The position numbers and the translations under genes are program-made. From Nitrospira sp. (GTDB lineage Bacteria > Nitrospirota > Nitrospiria > Nitrospirales > Nitrospiraceae): DNA of 64,000 bases. Positions 25,294 to 34,002 of this stretch are shown piece by piece. Each line of letters begins with the position of its first letter. The first letter of the stretch is position 1. The notes beneath the pieces were generated by a model. It worked only from the letters and a program-made list of their open reading frames with translations, searched no databases and was not told where the DNA came from. The stretch lies in contig JACOEK010000007.1 of assembly GCA_024998595.1 (NCBI GenBank), positions 98,068 to 162,067 of the forward strand, given 5' to 3'.

Positions 25294-27051
25294 TTGAGTA
25301 TGATGCGTGAACAATATGAGCGCCTCGCGGAGTGGTTAAAGCGATCGACTTTCTCGGAAGCTCTGGCATCCCTTGGTGTGCGAAGTGTGCTTGGCGAGGC
25401 GTTGCGATGGTGTCTCTTCACTGAAGAGCGGCATCGCTCTCGGGCGATTCGACGTGATTACCTAACGTGTCGTGCGACAATTGAGGCCATGAGTAACGAA
25501 CTGCCTTCGGGAGATCCATCAAAGCCAGTCTGGATGATTGGCAGCATGCATACTGTGTGGGGAGTCAAGTTGGAGGGAATCATTTCCGTGGCGGTTCGCC
25601 TGGCAGGGATGATGCCTGTGGCGGTAAATACTTCTCGATTCAGGTGGGTCGAGCGATATCACCGAAGTTTTGCTATTCATCGCAGTATTAATGTGGAGAG
25701 TTTTCATGGGGTCGTGGCACAAAGCTACTCTCAGGGCGCCTGGGATATATTACCGGAGGTTGCCTCTCTGCCTGAATTGATGGAATTGACATACCATGGT
25801 GTGGACGTTGGTAGAATTGCGGTCTCGAATCACGTGTATAAGAATAAGTTCGCGCAATTTGATTTTTCGAATGTGACGACGAGGGCTGCGATTTGGCGGG
25901 AGATTTTGGCCATTCAGAAGAACGTTCACGCCGCTGAAGCGATGCGGAAGGCATTTCCACCTGTGATGGGCATGCTCCTTGAGAAGGGCATCTCTCCTTT
26001 TGCTGAAATATTTGGGGCCTGTGTTGCAGCGGAAATTCCGGTCGTTCAGTATGTGGGATCGCAGAACACGAACCAGTATGTGCTCAAGCGGTACACTGCC
26101 AGGAATCGGCACCAGCATCCGTTCTCATTAGATCCTTCGACTTGGGAAGCTACGAAAAAGATGCCGTGGTCGTCGGGTCGCTCGGAGAGTCTGATGACCG
26201 AGTTTTCCGAAAGCTATGAGAAGGGAACGTGGTTCAATCGGCGTTATCTTCATCAGGATAAAAAGATTAAATCACGAGACGAGGTGATTCAGCAGCTGAG
26301 TCTCGATCCCAATAAAAAGACGGCCGTGGTTTTTTCTCATGTCCTCTGGGATGCGACATTTTTTTACGGTACAAGTTTGTTCCAGGATTACGAAACGTGG
26401 CTGATTGAGACGGTGCAGGCCGCGTGTAAGAATTCCAACCTCAATTGGTTGATCAAGCTGCACCCAGACCTTGTGTGGAAATTGAAGTATGAGAAACACA
26501 CCGGTGAACTTCGAGATTCCATCGCGATTCGAAGCGCCGTCGGAAAGCTCCCGGACCATGTGAAAGTCATTGCGCCGGATACAGACCTTAGTACGTTGTC
26601 ATTTTTCCAGATTACCGATGTGTGCGTAACGGTCAGAGGCACGATCGGAATTGAAATGGCCTGTCATGGTATCCCCGTACTCACGGCTGGAACAGGACGG
26701 TATGCGGGACTTGGCTTTACCGTGGATTCCAGTACAAAAGACGATTATTTGAGGCGTCTGGCTGAGGCGCATACGATACCACGGCTTGCTGATGCGCAGA
26801 TAGAGCTCGCCAGGCGATTTGGTTATGTGTTGTTCATGCGCAGACCCTGGCCAGTCCAAAGCTTTCAATTGGTAAAGAAGCCTATGAGCAGCGTCGGCGA
26901 TCCTCTCGATACCAACATTGTGTTTCAGCCTGAGAGTGGTCTCAAGCTGGCTCATGCACCAGATCTTGAGCAACTCGCACTATGGCTGCAGTCCGAGGAA
27001 GCGGATTTTCTAAGGTCTGATGAAAGTCCTAGGCAGGAATCTGTTTTCTAG
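25294..27051 (+). CDS. Capsule-synthesis-type (KpsC/KpsS-like) GT-B protein, putative
   Basis: 585-aa protein I do not firmly recognise. The second half looks like a GT-B donor domain of the capsule Kdo-transferase type: WLIKLHPDLVWK, then VIAPDTDLSTLSFF, and CVTVRGTIGIEMACHGIPVLTAGTGRYAGLGF, a phosphate-binding turn followed by a helix. The first half has EIPVVQYVGSQNTNQYVLKRY, resembling the acceptor-side loop. No membrane segment or signal peptide. Directly following neuA, it is a candidate transferase for the CMP-activated acid; that is inference. Start is TTG 25294 or ATG 25300; the downstream gene could overlap its 3' end if it starts at 27020. Confidence 0.55.
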   Translation: MSMMREQYERLAEWLKRSTFSEALASLGVRSVLGEALRWCLFTEERHRSRAIRRDYLTCRATIEAMSNELPSGDPSKPVWMIGSMHTVWGVKLEGIISVAVRLAGMMPVAVNTSRFRWVERYHRSFAIHRSINVESFHGVVAQSYSQGAWDILPEVASLPELMELTYHGVDVGRIAVSNHVYKNKFAQFDFSNVTTRAAIWREILAIQKNVHAAEAMRKAFPPVMGMLLEKGISPFAEIFGACVAAEIPVVQYVGSQNTNQYVLKRYTARNRHQHPFSLDPSTWEATKKMPWSSGRSESLMTEFSESYEKGTWFNRRYLHQDKKIKSRDEVIQQLSLDPNKKTAVVFSHVLWDATFFYGTSLFQDYETWLIETVQAACKNSNLNWLIKLHPDLVWKLKYEKHTGELRDSIAIRSAVGKLPDHVKVIAPDTDLSTLSFFQITDVCVTVRGTIGIEMACHGIPVLTAGTGRYAGLGFTVDSSTKDDYLRRLAEAHTIPRLADAQIELARRFGYVLFMRRPWPVQSFQLVKKPMSSVGDPLDTNIVFQPESGLKLAHAPDLEQLALWLQSEEADFLRSDESPRQESVF

Positions 27052-27091
27052 GGTACTAGTCCCCGGCACATCCGAAAGCACTAATCGCGTG

Positions 27092-28345
27092 ATGAAAGTT
27101 GTACATATTGGTACTGCTGACAATAGCGGCGGTGCAGCGCGTGCCGCATTTCAACTGCATACGGGGTTGTTAGCCAACGGCCATGATTCATCTATGCTGG
27201 TTGGGCAAAAGACGGAGCCGCGGCAGGAGATTGATCGTATCGGATTCCCCCGCACCATCCCAGGGAAAATCTGCGATCGTATGGTGAGAAATTGTGAATC
27301 GTGGACCGGCCTTCAGTACTTGATTCAACCTCTGAAGAATAAATTCCTAAAGCATCCATTTGTAAAGAATGCCGATGTGATTCATCTGCATAACCTGCAT
27401 GGAAGCTTTTTCTCGTTCACAATACTGCCAAAGCTTGCTCGTCAGGCACCCCTTGTCTGGACCCTGCACGATACCTGGGCTCTCACGGGGCATTGTTCCT
27501 ACAATTATGATTGTGAGCGCTGGCAGACGGGATGCGGGCATTGTCCAAACTTGGGCGAGTATCCGAGTATTCTTATAGACACGACCTCATTTTTGTGGCG
27601 CAAAAAATATCAGAGCTATCAACAATCCGACATCACCGTGGTCGCACCCTCCCGATGGTTAACTGACATGGCCAGGAAAAGCCCTCTATTTGAAGGGCAT
27701 GAAATACGTTGTATTCCATACGGAATCAACCTGGATGAGTTTCACCCTGGGGGACAGTTGGAGGCCAGAGATGCATTGGGCATCCCGAGGGGCGCGCAAG
27801 TGATTATGGTGGTGGCCTTTGCTGACCAGATTGCAGGTGCAAGCAGGAAGGGTTCCCGGTTTTTTAGGGAGGCACTGAAAACTCTCAATCTGAAACGGCG
27901 CCCGTGGATTCTGTCAGTGGGGAGTCGAGGAGTGTTTGAGAACTGCAAGGATTTAGTCTCCGTTCGGGAAGTTGGTTATTTAGGCTCTTCAGATCTAATG
28001 CGTCGTTGCTACGTTGCGGCCGATGTGTTCGCGCTGCCCACTCTCGCAGACAACCTGCCCGTCTCGTTGATTGAGGCCACTGCTTCAGGGACGCCGAGTG
28101 TTGCCTTTCAGGTCGGAGGTGTGCGGGATATTGTGATTCATAAGGAGACTGGGTATCTGGCAGTCCATAAGGACGCCGTCGATTTGGCAAATGGCATTCG
28201 CTGGGTCTTGGCTGACAGCACTCGACTGGCTGCCATGAGGCACCGATGCCGAGAGCATGCTCGGCAAGAATACTCCATACAATTGGAGGTTGAGAGATAT
28301 CTTGAACTCTACCGTGGACTCAAGATGGCGGGCACAAGCCTTTAA
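27092..28345 (+). CDS. Glycosyltransferase family 4
   Basis: 417-aa GT-B enzyme from ATG 27092, which begins the fold (MKVVHIGTADNSGGAARAAFQLHTGL); ATG 27020 inside the previous gene adds 24 residues outside the domain. Seen: WTLHDTWALTGHCSYNYDCERWQTGCGHCP, a Cys-rich acceptor-loop signature found in WcaC/WbaZ-like enzymes, VVAPSRWLTDMA, IPYGINLDEF and the E-x7-type end ADNLPVSLIEATASGTPSVAFQVGGVRDIV. Last gene of the AT-richer island. Donor unknown. Confidence 0.88.
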   Translation: MKVVHIGTADNSGGAARAAFQLHTGLLANGHDSSMLVGQKTEPRQEIDRIGFPRTIPGKICDRMVRNCESWTGLQYLIQPLKNKFLKHPFVKNADVIHLHNLHGSFFSFTILPKLARQAPLVWTLHDTWALTGHCSYNYDCERWQTGCGHCPNLGEYPSILIDTTSFLWRKKYQSYQQSDITVVAPSRWLTDMARKSPLFEGHEIRCIPYGINLDEFHPGGQLEARDALGIPRGAQVIMVVAFADQIAGASRKGSRFFREALKTLNLKRRPWILSVGSRGVFENCKDLVSVREVGYLGSSDLMRRCYVAADVFALPTLADNLPVSLIEATASGTPSVAFQVGGVRDIVIHKETGYLAVHKDAVDLANGIRWVLADSTRLAAMRHRCREHARQEYSIQLEVERYLELYRGLKMAGTSL

Positions 28346-28577
28346 TACTGCTGTGTCAGATAGAGCGTAGGCTGCCGACTGTTGCAACTATGGTGATTAG
28401 TTTTATGCCCATGCTTTGATGGCTGCCGGTAGTGTCAATTAGGGTCAATTGAGGCTGGCAGGGCATATATTGGGTTGAATAACTCACAACTGTGATTTGA
28501 TGAAAAGTATGGTTTTCAGAGAGAAGTACTCTGTCATCTAGTGTCCGAGTGTATCGCTAAAAAATGCAAGGCATTGA
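28346..28577 (+). promoter_or_regulatory. Intergenic region with tandem GTCAATT repeats
   Basis: Non-coding, 232 bases at the right edge of the AT-richer island. Two direct copies of GTCAATT lie at 28434-28440 and 28444-28450, exactly 10 bases apart, flanked by inverted arms CTGCC (28423-28427) and GGCAG (28457-28461). A TATATT at 28466-28471 could be a -10 element without a good -35. Repeats one helical turn apart next to a weak promoter fit an activator site, possibly a response regulator. No experimental or homology support. Confidence 0.3.
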
Positions 28578-29405
28578 GTGACATTTCCTGAAACGTCCTA
28601 CGGCATTGTAAAACGGCTTCAGACGATCGAGGCCTGGGCGGCAGCGGTCGCGAAGCGACTAGGCATTCCGTCGCTGTCGATTCTCGATTTCGGGTGCGGT
28701 ACGGGTGATCATGTGACCTATCCCCTGGCCCGCTTGGGTCATCGTGTCTTGGGGGTGGACATGCATGAGCCGTCCATTCAAGAGGCGCAACAGCGATATC
28801 CGCTGCCGAATCTTCTGTTTCGGACCACCCGGCTCGAAACGTTGATCGAGGAAGGTGTGGTCGTCGACCTGATTATCTGTTCCGAAGTCCTCGAACATCT
28901 CCAGCAGCCGCAAGCTTGTCTCAGCCTCCTACGGCGGTTGTTGCATCCGAACGGGGCCTTGGTCATTACCACCCCCAACGGGTATGGATCCTACGAAATG
29001 TTCTGTCGCCTCCAACGAGGGCTGGAGAGGATCGGAATTGATCAGATGATGCGTGGCCTGGTCCATGCGCGGCGGCGGATGCATGCGCAGTCCAGCGAGC
29101 CGGCGCCCTCGGCACAGAACTCCTTCCAGCAGGAACAGGTCGGATTTTTGAATTTTGAATCCGGGCATGTGCAGTTTTTTCGTATACGGCGCCTGCTGGA
29201 CATCTTCCACGCCGGCGGTTTCCGCGTAACCGAGCGACGGGCGAGGACCTTCCTGTGCGGACCCTATATCGATGTGCTGCTGCGCTTTCCGCCGTTTCGG
29301 CAGGCGCTGTATCGAATGAACAATCAGGTTGCCGATGTCCTGCCGTTTTCCTGGTCTGCCGATTGGATGTTTCTTCTCGTCCCGACTGAAAAGAGCCCCG
29401 CGTGA
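28578..29405 (+). CDS. Class I SAM-dependent methyltransferase
   Basis: 275-aa methyltransferase (UbiE/Methyltransf_11-like). Motif I is LSILDFGCGTGDHVTYPLARLG, followed by VLGVDMHEPSIQEA and LIICSEVLEHLQQP. The second half carries a long insertion (RRRMHAQSSEPAPSAQNSFQQEQVGF) and an aromatic C-terminus that may bind a lipid-linked or bulky acceptor. Start GTG 28578; its stop overlaps the next start as GTGA. Probably methylates a sugar of the glycan; target unknown. Composition returns to GC-rich at this gene. Confidence 0.82.
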   Translation: MTFPETSYGIVKRLQTIEAWAAAVAKRLGIPSLSILDFGCGTGDHVTYPLARLGHRVLGVDMHEPSIQEAQQRYPLPNLLFRTTRLETLIEEGVVVDLIICSEVLEHLQQPQACLSLLRRLLHPNGALVITTPNGYGSYEMFCRLQRGLERIGIDQMMRGLVHARRRMHAQSSEPAPSAQNSFQQEQVGFLNFESGHVQFFRIRRLLDIFHAGGFRVTERRARTFLCGPYIDVLLRFPPFRQALYRMNNQVADVLPFSWSADWMFLLVPTEKSPA

Positions 29406-30712
29406 CCCAGGACTTTCCTCGCATTCTGGTGGTGACGGGGAATAACTTCAATCTCGTGACCGGGGGCGGGATCACACTGACCAATCTGTTCCGGGGTTGG
29501 CCGGCTGACCGGCTCGCCAATGTGCACGACGACGCCACGCCGGTAGATCGGACTGTCTGCCGGAATTTCTACCGTCTGACCGAGCAGGAAATCCGGTGGG
29601 TCTGGCCTTTTTCGTTACTCAGGCGATCCTACGGGCGATTCAAAGACCACTCGGTAGGAGGACCGCAATCAACCGGCGCACGGGGTCCGTCGGCAGGCGA
29701 GTCTGCTATTGAGACGGCCAAACGAGTGATCGGTGATAGCGTGCCCAAACGCGCCTGCCTCACGAAAGACCTTACAGCGTGGGTTGAAGACTTTCGGCCC
29801 ACGCTTCTGTACGGATTTCTGGGTTCTCTGGAGCAGGTGGATCTTACGCGTCAACTGGCGAAACGATATGCGATTCCCCTGGTGGTGCATATGATGGATG
29901 ACTGGCCCGCCGTGCTGCATACTGGTGGCCTCTTGGGGCCGGTCGTGGGACCGCTGTTGCGGCATGAATTGAAGGCCACGCTCCGCCAGGCGACCGGTCG
30001 ATTCGCCATCTGCGAGCAGATGTGCGAAGAATATCACCAGCGCTACGGCTATTCGTTTCTGCCGTTTCAGAACGCGCTTGATGTGGAACGGTGGTTGCCG
30101 GATTCCCGAACCGAGTGGAAGGCAGGTTCCCCATTTGTCCTGCGGTACGTGGGATCCATCGTGCCGGACGGACAGCGGGAAAGTTTGAGAGACATCGCTC
30201 GCGCCGTAGCCCGGTTGGCAGCCGATGGACTCGACGTGCAACTCCGGATTCATTCTCCGAGGCATGAGTCCGCGTATCTTCACGCCCTGGCTTCTCCGGC
30301 CGTCAGAATCGAAGGACCGCCCGATCCGACATCCATTGCGCGGTTGCTGGCCGGAACGGATCTGTTAGTTTTGCCTTACAACTTCGATGCGCGAAGTGCC
30401 CGATACATTCGGCTCTCCCTTCCGACGAAGGCGCCGGCGTATATGATTTCAGGAACGCCGATTCTCGTGTATGCTCCCGGCGACGTGGCGACCGCGCGTT
30501 ATGCGACTAAGGAAGGCTGGGGACATGTCGTGGCTACTCGCGGTGAAGAACCGGTCATGTCGGCTATTCGAACGCTCATGCAGAATGCTACCCTTCGCGA
30601 GCAGCTCGGGCGGCGTGCCAGGGAGGTCGCGGTGGCACGGCATGATGCCACGGTCGTCAAGGCGGCGTTCTGGGCGGCGCTTTGCGACGCATCTCGACAG
30701 GGCGGTGCCTAG
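29402..30712 (+). CDS. Glycosyltransferase, GT-B fold (GT4-like)
   Basis: 436-aa protein. N-terminal RILVVTGNNFNLVTGGGITLTNLFRGWP has the glycine-rich acceptor-domain loop, VVHMMDDWPAVLHTGG the mid loop, FAICEQMCEEYHQRYG the linker, and VLRYVGSIVPDGQ the donor domain. The end lacks a textbook E-x7-E but has the equivalent LSLPTKAPAYMISGTPILVYAPGDVATARYA. Starts at GTGA overlap with the methyltransferase. Donor and acceptor unknown. Confidence 0.8.
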   Translation: MTQDFPRILVVTGNNFNLVTGGGITLTNLFRGWPADRLANVHDDATPVDRTVCRNFYRLTEQEIRWVWPFSLLRRSYGRFKDHSVGGPQSTGARGPSAGESAIETAKRVIGDSVPKRACLTKDLTAWVEDFRPTLLYGFLGSLEQVDLTRQLAKRYAIPLVVHMMDDWPAVLHTGGLLGPVVGPLLRHELKATLRQATGRFAICEQMCEEYHQRYGYSFLPFQNALDVERWLPDSRTEWKAGSPFVLRYVGSIVPDGQRESLRDIARAVARLAADGLDVQLRIHSPRHESAYLHALASPAVRIEGPPDPTSIARLLAGTDLLVLPYNFDARSARYIRLSLPTKAPAYMISGTPILVYAPGDVATARYATKEGWGHVVATRGEEPVMSAIRTLMQNATLREQLGRRAREVAVARHDATVVKAAFWAALCDASRQGGA

Positions 30713-30797
30713 CAACGGCCCGCGATCCCTCTTGCAGTATCGTGTCGAGTGGCGTTGGTCCTTGACTTCGTGACGAGGGAAGGCTCGAAAAGAATTT

Positions 30798-31577
30798 ATG
30801 CAGCGATCAACGGCGAAAGACGGTAACGAAGATGTGCGCCGGTATTGGAACCAGGAAGCGTGCGGCACCGCCCGTCCGATCGTCGGTGAGGTACCGGAGC
30901 TCAGTCGCGAATGGTTCGAACGGATCGAAGCCTACCGGTACGAGTTGGAACCGTTCATCCACTCTGTCGCCCAATTTACTCGTCACCATGGTCAACGTCT
31001 GTTGGAGGTCGGCGTCGGCGCCGGGACCGATCACCTGCAATGGGCACGCGCCGGCTTGGAGTGCCACGGGGTGGATTTGACCGAGCGGGCGATCGAGGTC
31101 ACACGCGCACGGTTGGCCTTATACGGATTGACCAGCCACTTGCAACGAATCGATGCCGAAATTCTTCCCTTTCCAGACCAGTCGTTCGATCTGGTGTATT
31201 CCTGGGGCGTCATTCATCATGCGGAGCATCCCGAGCGAATCATCGCCGAGATCCGGCGAGTACTGAAACCGAATGGCCGGTTCATCGGCATGTTGTACGG
31301 AAGGCATTCACTCGTGGCCCTGAAGTTGTGGGTGAAATATGGCCTGCTCCGTGCGCGGCCTGACCGGACGCTGGCGGATGTCGTTGCCCACCACATGGAA
31401 AGCCCTGGCACCAAGGCGTACACCATTCATGAAGTGCGAGAGTTGTATGCGCAGTTCTCTCAGGTCACTGCGACACCGATGATGACGCCCTATGACAGGC
31501 TGCGATTACCAGCCTGGCTGACACAGATCGTGCCCGCTCGATTCGGCTGGTTCATTTGCATTCAGGCGGTCAAGTAA
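30798..31577 (+). CDS. Class I SAM-dependent methyltransferase
   Basis: 259-aa methyltransferase. The N-terminal RRYWNQEACGTARP is a motif typical of methyltransferases in polysaccharide loci; motif I RLLEVGVGAGTDHLQWARAG, HGVDLTERAIEVTRARL and FDLVYSWGVIHHAEHPERI follow. The C-terminal hydrophobic MTPYDRLRLPAWLTQIVPARFG segment may contact membrane. The next gene begins on the base after its stop, so the two are co-translated. Substrate probably a sugar hydroxyl or carboxyl; not determined. Confidence 0.85.
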   Translation: MQRSTAKDGNEDVRRYWNQEACGTARPIVGEVPELSREWFERIEAYRYELEPFIHSVAQFTRHHGQRLLEVGVGAGTDHLQWARAGLECHGVDLTERAIEVTRARLALYGLTSHLQRIDAEILPFPDQSFDLVYSWGVIHHAEHPERIIAEIRRVLKPNGRFIGMLYGRHSLVALKLWVKYGLLRARPDRTLADVVAHHMESPGTKAYTIHEVRELYAQFSQVTATPMMTPYDRLRLPAWLTQIVPARFGWFICIQAVK

Positions 31578-32753
31578 GTGGGGCAAGGGCATTCGACCCA
31601 GAAGATTCTCATGGCTTGCGCGAATTATTGGACCACTCCGTTTCAGGTGGGGAGCCATCATCTGGCGCGCGGCTTTGTGGATGCCGGATGGACGGTCGGT
31701 TTCGTGTCTGATCCCATTTCTCCGCTACATCTCTTGGGTCATGCGCGGAAGGAGTTGGCCAACAGGTTTCAGCTCTACCGGGGCGGGGGCCTGTGGGATC
31801 TGGACCAGAAGCTGTGGGCCTATGTTCCGGGGGCAGTGGCCACCCCGCGAAATGAGCCTGTGCTGCGCAGTCACGCGCTCGAGCGCGGCTGGGCAAACCT
31901 GACATGGCCTTCGGTCGAAAAGGTGGTGCGCAATCACGGTTTCGGCACGGTCGATCTCCTGTACTGCGATAGTCCGAAACATCTGTCCTGGCTCTCTCAT
32001 GTCGCCCGCGGCCGAACGGTGTTTCGAGTGGCCGACAATACATCCGGATTCGGACGTACGACGCCCGCCGCCCGGGCAGCCGAACGAGACCTGGCCGCCG
32101 CCGCGGATTTGGTGGTGTACAGTGCGGAGACCCTCAAAGACTATGTGGAAAGCCTGAAGCCTCGTCGAATGGCGCATTTGCCGAATGGCGTCAACTTTTC
32201 CCATTTCGCCAGGCCTGATGTGCCTGTTCCACCCGAGTATGCGTCGATACGCCGGCCGATCGCCGTCTATGCAGGGTATATAGATGCCTGGTTCGACTAT
32301 GCACTGATGAATCGCCTGGTGGCGACATTGCCGGACATCTCGTTTGTGCTCATCGGGGGATCTCCACCTGCCCATGCCCGATTTACACCTGCGGCCAATT
32401 TGCATCTGCTCGGGCCGCGGCCATTTGCGCGATTGCCCGAATATTTGCGGGCGGCGAGTGTCGGACTGATTCCGTTCGATGTGCAGCATCACCCGACGTT
32501 GGTGCATAGCATCCATCCCTTGAAGCTCTATGAATATCTCGCGGCGGGGCTGCCTGTCGTCGCGACCCGTTGGCGGGAACTCGAGCGGCTCCAGAGCCCG
32601 GCGGCCCTTTGTGAGTCTCCTGAGCAATTCGTCGCGGCGATCGAAGGCGCTGTCACTCGCCAGCCCGACCAGGAGCTTTACCGGGCCTATGCGGAACAGG
32701 CCGATTGGAAACACCGCGTGTCGCGGCTGCTGCAATTGGCGCAAGCCGGTTGA
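31578..32753 (+). CDS. Glycosyltransferase, GT-B fold
   Basis: 391 aa from GTG 31578. Opening ILMACANYWTTPFQVGSHHLARGFVDAGWTVGFVSDPISPLHLL is a recognisable N-terminal domain of glycosyltransferases in exopolysaccharide loci, loosely GumK-like (glucuronosyltransferase). RVADNTSGF, VVYSAETL and LPNGVNFSHFARP mark the inter-domain region, and HSIHPLKLYEYLAAGLPVVATRW the donor site. It immediately follows the methyltransferase and precedes another GT4. Glucuronic acid as donor is a guess from fold resemblance only. Confidence 0.8.
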   Translation: MGQGHSTQKILMACANYWTTPFQVGSHHLARGFVDAGWTVGFVSDPISPLHLLGHARKELANRFQLYRGGGLWDLDQKLWAYVPGAVATPRNEPVLRSHALERGWANLTWPSVEKVVRNHGFGTVDLLYCDSPKHLSWLSHVARGRTVFRVADNTSGFGRTTPAARAAERDLAAAADLVVYSAETLKDYVESLKPRRMAHLPNGVNFSHFARPDVPVPPEYASIRRPIAVYAGYIDAWFDYALMNRLVATLPDISFVLIGGSPPAHARFTPAANLHLLGPRPFARLPEYLRAASVGLIPFDVQHHPTLVHSIHPLKLYEYLAAGLPVVATRWRELERLQSPAALCESPEQFVAAIEGAVTRQPDQELYRAYAEQADWKHRVSRLLQLAQAG

Positions 32754-32771
32754 CCGAGAGGAGAGTGGCAT

Positions 32772-33872
32772 ATTTCACGAGGACCTATCACCATCGATAT
32801 GCGTATGGTGCAGGCCGCCGGCATCGGGACCTACCTGCAAGAGCTTGTGCCGCGGTTGTTCAAGGTCTTGTCCGAACCGGCGTTCTGTCTCCTAGGCCCT
32901 GCTAATGTTCTCCGCGCCTTTCCCTGGGCTCGGCATCCGCATATCAGCATCATCGATTGCCGTGCGGGAATTTATTCGCTGCGCGAGCAGGCCGAGCTCC
33001 CCGTGCGAATCCCCCGCAGGACGGCGCTCTATTGGTCACCTCACTACAATATCCCGATACTGTATCGGGGGCCCCTTTTGGTGACGGTCCATGACACATT
33101 TCACCTGGCGATGCCGCAATTTGTGGAAGGGCGGCATCGACGGGCCTATGCGCGCCTGATGTTTCGAGCCGTGAGGGCGAAGGCGGCCGCCATTGTCTGT
33201 GTCTCTCAATTTGCGAAGGACCAACTGTTGCGGTTTGTTCCTGAGGGACGACAGGACGTCACCGTGGTACATAACGGTGTGGATAGATCGTGGTTTGCGC
33301 CGGTCGCAGGCACGTCTCCTCACGGGAAGCCCTACGTCCTGTTCGTGGGCAGCGTGAAGCCGCACAAGAACCTGTCCCGTCTATTGCAAGCGTTTGCCAG
33401 CGTGCAGAAACACATTCCGCACGACCTGGTGATCATCGGCCGCCGGGAGGGCCTCATCACGGGAGATGCGTCGGCGGTAGCCTTGGCTTCGGCTATGGGC
33501 GATCGAGTGGTCTGTGTCGGCGAGTTGGACCATGGCAATGAATTGCTCCGCCGATTCTATCGGCACGCGGATGTGCTGGTCATGCCCTCGCTGTATGAAA
33601 GTTTCGGCCTTCCGGCCCTCGAGGCGCTGGCGTCCGGCTGCCCGGTCATCGTTTCCCGTGTGGGAGGATTGCCCGAAGTGTATGGTGAAGGCGCCATGTA
33701 TTGTGATCCGTACAATCCGACCGATATTGCCGATCGCATCCGCCTCATGGTGAGTGATCGCGCGGTGCGGCAACAGTATTGTACAGCCGGCCATAGCGTG
33801 GCAACGCAGTACGATTGGGATGCAACCGCTGAACAGCTCGCGACCCTCATGCGTACGTCCCGTTTATGGTGA
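32772..33872 (+). CDS. Glycosyltransferase family 4, unusual start
   Basis: GT4 enzyme of 357 to 366 aa. The conserved first beta strand ITIDMRMVQAAGIGTYLQEL begins before the first in-frame ATG (32799); a strong ribosome site (gagaggagag, 32756-32765) sits correctly spaced only for an ATT at 32772. The GTG at 32765 is out of frame. So either an AUU start is used, or ATG 32799 truncates the strand, or a sequencing indel exists. Rest is canonical: VCVSQFAKDQLLRF, VVHNGVDRSWF, VLFVGSVKPHKNLSRLLQAF and E-x7-E ESFGLPALE, then GGLPEVYGEGAMYCDP. Donor unknown. Confidence 0.8.
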   Translation: MSRGPITIDMRMVQAAGIGTYLQELVPRLFKVLSEPAFCLLGPANVLRAFPWARHPHISIIDCRAGIYSLREQAELPVRIPRRTALYWSPHYNIPILYRGPLLVTVHDTFHLAMPQFVEGRHRRAYARLMFRAVRAKAAAIVCVSQFAKDQLLRFVPEGRQDVTVVHNGVDRSWFAPVAGTSPHGKPYVLFVGSVKPHKNLSRLLQAFASVQKHIPHDLVIIGRREGLITGDASAVALASAMGDRVVCVGELDHGNELLRRFYRHADVLVMPSLYESFGLPALEALASGCPVIVSRVGGLPEVYGEGAMYCDPYNPTDIADRIRLMVSDRAVRQQYCTAGHSVATQYDWDATAEQLATLMRTSRLW

Positions 33873-34002
33873 ACCGATGGCGAGGTAGCCGTGAGCCTGC
33901 ACGGATATCGACCGACCCGGTATGCCTGAATGTTCTCATGCGGATAGACAACCGTTCAGCTACAGGCTCACGATTGTGGAGTGTTTGCCGGTGTGTGTGG
34001 AT

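Larger units (their letters stand above)
15960..28577. other. AT-richer island within the polysaccharide locus
   Basis: Base composition drops visibly between the heparinase-like gene and the methyltransferase at 28578. For example, the 60 bases from 17701 contain 24 G/C, against 38 of 60 from 44641. Codons here use A/T third positions far more often, intergenic gaps are longer (50-160 bases), and ATGA overlaps are rarer. The island carries the sulfosugar, nonulosonate, oxygenase, flippase and capsule-type genes. I infer that it is a horizontally acquired or exchanged serotype-like cassette. No transposase, integrase or flanking repeat was seen. Confidence 0.6.

Noticed and set aside
31725..32771. 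348-codon minus-strand frame
   Set aside because: Mirror of a real glycosyltransferase gene in GC-rich DNA; no recognisable motif.
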